Source of the DNA: Dehalococcoidia bacterium
Lineage (GTDB): Bacteria; Chloroflexota; Dehalococcoidia; GIF9; AB-539-J10
DNA: 5,787 bases
NCBI GenBank assembly: GCA_030603265.1
Contig: JAUVYD010000111.1
Coordinates: 1-5,787, forward strand
Direction of reading: 5' to 3'
The translations under genes and the position numbers were made by a program. Within the stretch, counting starts at the first letter, position 1. Every line of letters begins with the position of its first letter. The notes under the pieces are model-generated. The model was not told where the DNA came from and did no database searches. It was given only the letters and a program-made list of their open reading frames with translations. Of this stretch, positions 1-4,774 are shown in pieces.

Positions 1-1778
1 CATCGGGCCCGGAGGCCATCAAGCAGTTCGGCAGCCTGTCCAGCGTGCTCGAACGATTGATGCAGGAGACCGGCGGAAACGTGGTCGCCATCCGCGAACT
101 GTTCGCCTCAGACGAGGCCATGCGCGGCATTCTGCCGCTCCTGACATCGAGTTCGGACGACTTCGCGGCGGCACTGGAGACAGTGACCGGGGCCGCGGGC
201 AGGACTGGAGAGGCCTTCGACGAGATGGCGGGCGGCCCCGGATTTCAACTGCAACAGGCAGCTACGCAAATCAAGAACGCACTGATAGAGCTGGGCGACG
301 CCCTGTCAGACACAATCGTCCCTCTCGTCACGGACACGGCAGGCGCAGTCACGAAAGCGGTCCACGCATTCAGTGGTCTGCCCGAGCCGGTCCGCAGGGG
401 AGCGATTGTAGTCGGCCTGCTGGCTGCCGCTATGGGCCCACTGCTCATGTCGATGGGGTTTATAGCCACCGGCCTCGGGACAACGATTGGGCTCTACAGG
501 TCGGCGACGGCGGCGATGATTACACATCGCACCGCGATGGTCGCAACCACGACGGCGGCGCAGGGCGCTACGGCAAGCACGCTTGCCCTCAATGTCGCCA
601 TGCGCGCCAACCCCATCGGCCTGGTCATCACCGCCATCGGCCTGGTCATCACCGGCCTCATCGCGCTGCACAACAACTGGGACTGGGTCGTCTCGCACTT
701 CAAGCGTGGCGTCTCGGAGAGCGAGCGCGCATTCAATGAATGGTCCGACTCCATTCGCGACAGCTCGGCAGAGATGCTCTCCAGTGTGGAGATGGCCTAC
801 GACCAGATGGTGGCGAGCGCGACATCGTCGGCGGAGCAGGAGATACAGGCAGCTTCCTACGCTCGCGACATGGAGAAACAAACGCTTGAGGAGCGCGCCC
901 AGTTCTACCGCGACTTCACCCAGGACAAGCTCGGCCAGATAGACAAGCAGATGGTCGCAGAATTGGCGGCCATAGACGGCGCGCTCGGTGAACAGGCGCA
1001 GGCGTACCTGGACCTGCTGGGCGAGCAGGAGTCTGAGGACAAGAAGCGCGAGGACGAGATAGAGAGGCGTCGCATTCGGGACCTCAGGCGGCAGCTCGAA
1101 ACGGACGAGGACCTGACCAAACAGCGCCGCCTGGAGATAGAGGACCGGATAGCCGACTACGAGGCGCAGCAGGAGCGGGAGAAGATCTCCCAGGAGCTAT
1201 TCAACGCTATCAAGGAAGCTGACACCGAGCAGTACTTCGACGACCAGAAGGGCATCGCTGACCAGGCGTTCACGGAACAGGAAGCCCTCATTCTGCAGCA
1301 GACGGCAGACGAACTTGCCGAGTACCAGACGCGGCTTGATGCGTTCAAGCAGTTGCACGTTGACGAACTCGTCGACACGGTCGCGTTCGTGAATGCGTAC
1401 AACGAGATAATGGCGGGCAGCGGCGGGAAGGCCATCGAGATTCCGGAGTTTCCGGAAGCTCCGACACCGTCTGTTGCTGCCAATCACCGTCCGCGGATAA
1501 CCGGGGGCGGGCTGCTCGGGATGGCAGGCGGCGGAGACATCACCGAGCCGACGCTTCTCTATGGGCTGCGGTCGCAACGGCCCTATGCCATAGCAGGAGA
1601 GAGCGGCATCGAGCACGTCGTTCCGCATGGCGACTTTGTCGGAGGGGGTATTCACATCGAGAACTTCATGCCTATGGCACAGGTGGTAATTCGGGAAGAG
1701 GCCGACATAGCAAAATTGAGAGAGACCGTCGCTCGCGAGTTGTACAAATTGAGGTCGGTGAAGGGGCAATATGCCTAG
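1..1778 (+). CDS. Phage tail tape measure protein, TP901 type, 3' part (partial at left edge)
   Basis: The frame is open from base 3, so the GTG at 45 is only an internal codon and the gene starts outside the window; 591 residues are visible (numbered from codon 3-5). The protein spans the inside of the siphovirus tail tube, sets its length and is ejected at infection. Residues 1-132 resemble the end of the TP901 core (LFASDEAMRGILPLL, then LGDALSDTIVPLV). Two hydrophobic segments follow at about 133-164 and 204-222, the second starting ANPIGLVITAIGLV, a pattern common in tape measures. About 236-454 is a long charged, Glu/Arg/Gln-rich region, probably helical coiled coil. The C-terminus has the GESGIEHVVP motif (532-541; usual form GEAGPEaviP) and a REEADI...RELYKL tail (from 564). 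It overlaps the Dit-like gene by 8 bp, the expected tail gene order. Family assignment is firm; the full length cannot be judged. Confidence 0.93.
   Translation, partial: SGPEAIKQFGSLSSVLERLMQETGGNVVAIRELFASDEAMRGILPLLTSSSDDFAAALETVTGAAGRTGEAFDEMAGGPGFQLQQAATQIKNALIELGDALSDTIVPLVTDTAGAVTKAVHAFSGLPEPVRRGAIVVGLLAAAMGPLLMSMGFIATGLGTTIGLYRSATAAMITHRTAMVATTTAAQGATASTLALNVAMRANPIGLVITAIGLVITGLIALHNNWDWVVSHFKRGVSESERAFNEWSDSIRDSSAEMLSSVEMAYDQMVASATSSAEQEIQAASYARDMEKQTLEERAQFYRDFTQDKLGQIDKQMVAELAAIDGALGEQAQAYLDLLGEQESEDKKREDEIERRRIRDLRRQLETDEDLTKQRRLEIEDRIADYEAQQEREKISQELFNAIKEADTEQYFDDQKGIADQAFTEQEALILQQTADELAEYQTRLDAFKQLHVDELVDTVAFVNAYNEIMAGSGGKAIEIPEFPEAPTPSVAANHRPRITGGGLLGMAGGGDITEPTLLYGLRSQRPYAIAGESGIEHVVPHGDFVGGGIHIENFMPMAQVVIREEADIAKLRETVARELYKLRSVKGQYA
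614..654 (+). repeat. 21-bp-period tandem duplication inside the tape measure gene
   Basis: Two identical 20-base copies (614-633 and 635-654) are separated by one base, giving a 21-bp period. They encode IGLVITA followed by IGLVITG in the second hydrophobic segment of the tape measure protein. The unit is a multiple of three, so the frame is kept. A recent in-frame duplication is the simplest reading, since synonymous positions are also identical. Confidence 0.85.
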
Positions 1779-2508
1779 CATCACATTCGACGGGACCAAC
1801 CTGTCATCGTATGGGCTTTCGCTTATCACGCCGGACCCATCCGCGCGACTGACGGCGAACTCCTACCAGATGCTGCACAAGGCGTACGCGCCCGAGTCCA
1901 TTGCCGTGCCGAAAACCATCACCCTCGGGGTGCAGATTTCCGGCACCTCGCAGACCGACGTGGAATCCAAACTCGACTCCATCAAGGCCGTGCTCAATCG
2001 CCGCAAGGACGCCAGGCTCATCCTGAGCACAAGCTCCGACCGCTACTGGATGGCGCGGTTCATCGACCTGTCCGGCGCGTGGAGCGGGCCTCAGTTGTTC
2101 TGGGGCAGCATCGCATTCATCTGCCATGACCCGTTCGCGTACGCAGTCACAGAGACGGACGCGACGCATAACATTGACTCCGACCCCAAGGAAATCTCAT
2201 TGACCGTGGCAGGTTCGGCGGATGCCCTTCCCGTGTTCGTCCTCGCCGCCGGCGAGGCGTGGGATTCGACGCTCACGCTCCTCAATGCGGTCAATGGGAT
2301 GGAATTCACCTGGGCGGACTCGATGTCCTCCGGAGAACAACTCGCCATTGATTGCAGGTCGTGGTACGCATCATTAGAAGGCAGCTCCGCGATGTCCGGC
2401 GCAGGCGGGCAATTCCCCGTCCTGTCGCCCGGCTCGAACCTCATATCAGTGGCCGGATTCGGCTCGTTGGGAACGCTCAGAATCAGGTACCGAGCACGGT
2501 ACATGTAG
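1771..2508 (+). CDS. Distal tail protein, Dit-like (siphovirus tail component family)
   Basis: 245 residues. Dit forms the hexameric hub joining the tail tube to the tip or baseplate. The N-terminal part has the Dit pattern: a short beta hairpin opening (SITFDGTNLSSYGLSLITPD), a middle with ISGTSQTDVESKLDSIKAVL, then RYWMARFIDL (91-100) and the strongly typical FICHDPFAY (116-124). The C-terminal part has FPVLSPGSNLI (215-225) and ends in a basic beta strand, LRIRYRARY, as in other siphovirus Dit-like proteins. Length matches the roughly 230-300 residues usual for the family. The ATG at 1771 overlaps the tape measure stop by 8 bp; an AAGGGG at 1761-1766 is a close-spaced, imperfect ribosome binding site, so translational coupling is likely. 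Position directly after the tape measure supports the call. Confidence 0.88.
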   Translation: MPSITFDGTNLSSYGLSLITPDPSARLTANSYQMLHKAYAPESIAVPKTITLGVQISGTSQTDVESKLDSIKAVLNRRKDARLILSTSSDRYWMARFIDLSGAWSGPQLFWGSIAFICHDPFAYAVTETDATHNIDSDPKEISLTVAGSADALPVFVLAAGEAWDSTLTLLNAVNGMEFTWADSMSSGEQLAIDCRSWYASLEGSSAMSGAGGQFPVLSPGSNLISVAGFGSLGTLRIRYRARYM

Positions 2509-2511
2509 GAG
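2507..2511 (+). promoter_or_regulatory. Ribosome binding site of the first HNH gene
   Basis: AGGAG lies 7 bases before the ATG at 2519 and overlaps the Dit stop codon (2506-2508). It selects 2519 over the internal ATG at 2534. Because it adjoins the Dit stop, it may be the original signal of whatever gene followed Dit before the HNH insertion. Confidence 0.7.
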
Positions 2512-2518
2512 ACACAAG

Positions 2519-3097
2519 ATGGCTGTAGCAGGCATGGCCGAACCAAAAGGGGGAGAACTTAGGCGCGGGAGCGAGTTGGGAAGGGCCGACGCAACCCAGT
2601 TGTACGTATGGCACGCCTGCGAAACCTGCGGAAAGGCCAGGTGGGTTCAATGCCGAGGAGGACAGCCAGTCTCGCGCAATTGCCAAGCGTGTCACTGCAG
2701 AACACTGGCTAGGCACGGAGCTGCGCACCAATCGTGGAAGGGAGGCACCAGTAAAACAACGTCTGGCTACATAGTACAAAAGCTATCACCAGGCGATGAG
2801 TTCTTTGAGATGGCGACCAACAAGCGATTCGTGCCTCAACACAGACTCGTAATGGCGAAGCACCTCGGCAGGCCATTGATGAAAAGCGAACATGTTCACC
2901 ACAAGAACGGATTCAGGGATGACAACAGGATTGAGAATCTCGAACTCGTATCACTGGCCAACCACATTCTGTACAAGTCCATGTGCAGTAAGTGCGCGTT
3001 GCAGGTAGAGATACGTCTGCTGAGAAGGCAGATTGCCGAATTGACCTTAGCACTCCAAGAAAAACTCAAGGCTGACACAGGAGGTACATTCTTATGA
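2519..3097 (+). CDS. Free-standing HNH endonuclease, HNH_3 type, with zinc-binding ends
   Basis: 192 residues; a probable phage homing-type nuclease that cuts DNA using a single metal in a beta-beta-alpha site. Order of parts: an N-terminal zinc-finger-like region with CETC (34-37) and CQAC (55-58) and the phrase YVWHACETCGKARWV; a linker HQSWKGG (70-76) then GYIVQKL, which often precedes HNH_3 domains; the HNH core with HR (108-109), GRPL (117-120), EHVHHKNG (124-131) and DNRIENLEL (135-143), with H149 nearby; then CSKC (156-159) followed by a basic helix with leucine spacing, VEIRLLRRQIAEL, likely a coiled coil. All expected catalytic and structural residues are present, so it is probably active. 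It lies 10 bp after the Dit-like gene, its TGA overlaps the next ATG by 4 bp, and its rows count about 43-47% GC, lower than neighbours, which suggests acquisition from elsewhere. Confidence 0.9.
   Translation: MAVAGMAEPKGGELRRGSELGRADATQLYVWHACETCGKARWVQCRGGQPVSRNCQACHCRTLARHGAAHQSWKGGTSKTTSGYIVQKLSPGDEFFEMATNKRFVPQHRLVMAKHLGRPLMKSEHVHHKNGFRDDNRIENLELVSLANHILYKSMCSKCALQVEIRLLRRQIAELTLALQEKLKADTGGTFL
3079..3084 (+). promoter_or_regulatory. Strong ribosome binding site inside the 3' end of the first HNH gene
   Basis: AGGAGG, a full anti-16S match, sits 9 bases before the ATG at 3094. It is read as coding sequence (the TGGT region near the C-terminus) by the HNH gene. The ATGA overlap at 3094-3097 adds stop-start coupling. 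Confidence 0.8.
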
Positions 3098-3672
3098 GCG
3101 TGGCAACAGTCGTAGTCAAGCAACTCACGGGGGCAGGGCCGACCGCCACCACGGTCACAACTCCGAGGCTCAGCACCTCAGACGCTGCCGCTCCGGGCAC
3201 CGGCAACCCTATCCCCATCCCAGCGGCCGATTTCAACTTCTCGTACTGGATGTCCCTCCAGCTCACCATCACGGCGCTGAACGATGCCACTCTGCTGAAC
3301 AATCACAAGTTCTACAGCGATGGGGCAATCGGCTGGACGCTGGGCACGGGCGGGAAGTTGGTCGTCGGCGTGCGAGATGCTGGAGATGAGGGATGCCCAG
3401 CTGCGTCGTATGACCAGGCCACGGGCACAGGCGGCACAACCGGCCACGACATGGAAGACAACACTAACGGCCACGCCTACTACAAGGACCAGACCACCGA
3501 GACGGCGCTTGTCAGCTCCTTCACCTCCGGGGCATCCATGACCGTAGACTCCGGCGACCACACGGCGGCAGAGGCATTCAAGCACGTAGTTGTCCAGGTG
3601 AAGGTTGATGATGACGCCACGAGAGGAGCCCAGTCGGCAGAAGTGCTAACTTTTCAGTGGGATGAGATTTGA
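3094..3672 (+). CDS. Small beta-rich phage protein, probable minor tail/structural protein
   Basis: 192 residues with no family I can name. What is visible: an N-terminal stretch rich in Ala, Thr, Pro and Gly (1-45), a run of alternating hydrophobic and polar residues suggesting beta strands (SYWMSLQLTITAL, 50-62; KLVVGVRDAG, 88-97), a Gly/Thr-rich loop region (about 108-128), and a C-terminal strand set with FKHVVVQVKVDDDA (162-175) closing on TFQWDEI (186-192). There is one cysteine, no signal peptide and no membrane segment. The composition is that of a virion beta-sandwich rather than an enzyme. It has a strong ribosome binding site and lies between the Dit-like gene and a probable fibre gene, with an HNH gene on each side, so a tail tip, fibre or decoration role is inferred from context only. 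GC is in line with the tail genes, so I take it as original phage content. Confidence 0.6.
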   Translation: MSVATVVVKQLTGAGPTATTVTTPRLSTSDAAAPGTGNPIPIPAADFNFSYWMSLQLTITALNDATLLNNHKFYSDGAIGWTLGTGGKLVVGVRDAGDEGCPAASYDQATGTGGTTGHDMEDNTNGHAYYKDQTTETALVSSFTSGASMTVDSGDHTAAEAFKHVVVQVKVDDDATRGAQSAEVLTFQWDEI

Positions 3673-3674
3673 TT

Positions 3675-4343
3675 ATGGAGCGAGATATAAAGGGCAGGTG
3701 GTCAACGGGGTCGTTGCCGACGGCATCAGCCGAGGCAATATGCACACACTGCAAATCTGTCTTTCAATATGTACAGTATGGATGTCATGGGCGCTCTGTA
3801 TGTGATGCCTGTAGACTGGTGGCGCACAAGAACGCCATGGCAAAGGTGCGCGTGTCCGTCAATGGCAGGGCCTCGCAGGAACGATACATACGTTCACCCC
3901 TTGGTAAAGAGACTAGGGCGCGGTATGCCTCGTCTCCAAAGGCGCGGCTCCAACACAAGGCGTACAAGATGACCCCTACTGGGCGCAAATCTGAAGAGAG
4001 GTATTGGAAATCACCGAAGTGGTTAGAGGCGAGACGTCGTTACCTCCAGTCTCCAAAAGGCAGAGCTGCCCTATCTAGAATGAGAATACTATGGCGATCT
4101 GGGGACAGTCATGCCGAGTATCTATCCTTCAAGAACGAGGCGTTTCGAGACCGCGTGCCGTGTGCTTCATGCGGGAAGCCGTGGGTGGATGGTCATCGTG
4201 GCGTAACCCACGAGATTGACCACATTTTGCCGAGGAAACTTGGCGGAACGCACAGCAGAGATAACTTGCAGGTGTTGTGCTATGAATGTCATCTGGCAAA
4301 GACGCGAATAGATAGGGGGATGATGAAATGCCACAGCCAATAG
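3675..4343 (+). CDS. Second free-standing HNH endonuclease with N-terminal zinc finger and 13-residue repeats
   Basis: 222 residues from the ATG at 3675; a TTG at 3669 would add two residues but the ATG is preferred. Only a weak purine-rich GGGATGAG precedes it, so translation is probably coupled to the gene ending at 3672. Parts in order: a CTHC...CDAC zinc-finger-like region (23-26, 43-46); five basic 13-residue repeats (70-134); a linker; and a classic HNH domain with CASC (163-166), EIDHILPRKLGG (180-191), N197 and CYECH (202-206) followed by LAKT. This is the cysteine-bearing HNH form (PF01844-like), different from the HNH_3 enzyme upstream. The key Asp-His, Asn and final His are all present, so it is probably active. 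It likely nicks or cuts DNA at a site in related phages lacking it. Low GC (hand-counted rows 45-48%) supports separate origin. Its 3' end overlaps the next gene by 16 bp. Confidence 0.88.
   Translation: MERDIKGRWSTGSLPTASAEAICTHCKSVFQYVQYGCHGRSVCDACRLVAHKNAMAKVRVSVNGRASQERYIRSPLGKETRARYASSPKARLQHKAYKMTPTGRKSEERYWKSPKWLEARRRYLQSPKGRAALSRMRILWRSGDSHAEYLSFKNEAFRDRVPCASCGKPWVDGHRGVTHEIDHILPRKLGGTHSRDNLQVLCYECHLAKTRIDRGMMKCHSQ
3882..4076 (+). repeat. Five 13-residue protein repeats (39-bp period) in the second HNH gene
   Basis: Five units of exactly 13 codons fill residues 70-134. Each has the form [RA]-Y-x-x-[ST]-P followed by a basic residue or Gly-Lys/Arg: RYIRSPLGK, RYASSPKAR, AYKMTPTGR, RYWKSPKWL, RYLQSPKGR. 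Tyr falls at 71, 84, 97, 110 and 123, and Pro at 75, 88, 101, 114 and 127, without a single insertion or deletion. The DNA of the units has diverged, so the period is kept by selection on protein rather than by recent duplication. The basic charge suggests DNA binding, by analogy with modular DNA-binding repeats of other homing endonucleases; that function is inferred. Confidence 0.88.
4314..4319 (+). promoter_or_regulatory. Ribosome binding site for the gene at 4328, inside the second HNH gene
   Basis: AGGGGG, one base from the consensus AGGAGG, lies 8 bases before the ATG at 4328. It is coding sequence of the HNH gene (residues near DRG). Two nearby ATGs (4320 and 4323) are in the HNH frame and are not starts of this gene. 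Confidence 0.6.
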
Positions 4344-4774
4344 CAGAGGCATTCTGGTGCGTGGAATACCGCGACGGCTCCGTCGTCTCCCAGATTGACC
4401 CCGTCGCACGCATCGAGAACAGGTATGCAATCGTGAACCACAAGCGGGCGGTCCGCTATTGGTGGCTGCCCGTCCCGCTCGGATTGAACATGCCTGGGCT
4501 CCGCCACAACCCAAAGCTCCGGCGGCACTGCGTCGAGAACAAGGGCGCGATGGGATTCGTTAGCAGGCGCACGACTATCGAGGTCGTGATGGGCAAGCGC
4601 AATGAGACGCCCGAAGAGAAGCTGCACCGCCTGGTCATGCACCCGCCGATGAGAGTTGTCTGCTACGTCGTCGGCATCGAGGGCGGGCCTCGCATCGAGA
4701 TATACCCCGATGGGAGTGCGTTGCAGCTGACTGAGCCGCGCTCGAACGGCGAGACGCAGGGAGTTCTAGGGTAG
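4328..4774 (+). CDS. Small unrecognised phage protein in the tail cluster
   Basis: 148 residues; I cannot assign a family or function. The N-terminal half contains FWCVEYRDGSVVSQIDP (9-25), then YAIVNHKRAVRYWWLPVPLG (33-52), a mixed strand pattern rich in aromatic residues. The middle is basic (RHNPKLRRHC, 59-68; VSRRTTIEVVMGKR, 78-91). The C-terminal part has MRVVCYVVGIEGGPRIEIYPDGSALQL (108-134), a beta hairpin-like pattern with a second DGS turn. The two DGS turns (16-18 and 128-130) may mark related strands. No signal peptide, membrane segment or catalytic motif is visible. It shares 16 bp with the end of the HNH gene, abuts the next gene with no gap, and has GC like the tail genes (one row counts 65%). 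It is probably an original phage gene, either a small tail tip accessory or a conserved phage hypothetical protein. Confidence 0.6.
   Translation: MPQPIAEAFWCVEYRDGSVVSQIDPVARIENRYAIVNHKRAVRYWWLPVPLGLNMPGLRHNPKLRRHCVENKGAMGFVSRRTTIEVVMGKRNETPEEKLHRLVMHPPMRVVCYVVGIEGGPRIEIYPDGSALQLTEPRSNGETQGVLG
4758..4763 (+). promoter_or_regulatory. Probable ribosome binding site for the last gene
   Basis: AGGGAG lies 11 bases before the ATG at 4775, a slightly long spacing. The preceding stop codon (4772-4774) touches the start, so coupling to the upstream gene probably helps. Confidence 0.45.

Noticed and set aside
306..881. Long antisense frame (191 codons) opposite the tape measure gene
   Set aside because: It shadows a strong GC-rich coding region, its product is Arg/Cys/His-rich with no family pattern, and no ribosome binding site or context supports it.
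1197..1829. 210-codon antisense frame across the tape measure/Dit-like gene junction
   Set aside because: It covers two well supported genes on the other strand and has low-complexity, non-family composition.
2241..2257. Perfect inverted repeat with 7-base arms (CCTCGCC/GGCGAGG) and 3-base loop
   Set aside because: It lies inside the Dit-like coding region, has no U-run after it, and encodes ordinary residues (VLAAGEA); likely chance in GC-rich DNA.
3669..3674. TTG start for the second HNH gene
   Set aside because: It overlaps the previous stop, adds only two residues, and an ATG follows at 3675; neither start has a strong ribosome binding site, so ATG is preferred.
2509..4343. A group I intron or intein hosting the HNH genes
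   Set aside because: The flanking genes are complete with their own starts and stops, the HNH genes sit between genes, and no split gene or splicing motif is visible.
2519..4774. A defence or toxin-antitoxin island between tail genes
   Set aside because: HNH domains occur in defence systems, but here they have homing-type accessory parts and there is no partner gene such as a helicase, methylase, or antitoxin-like protein.
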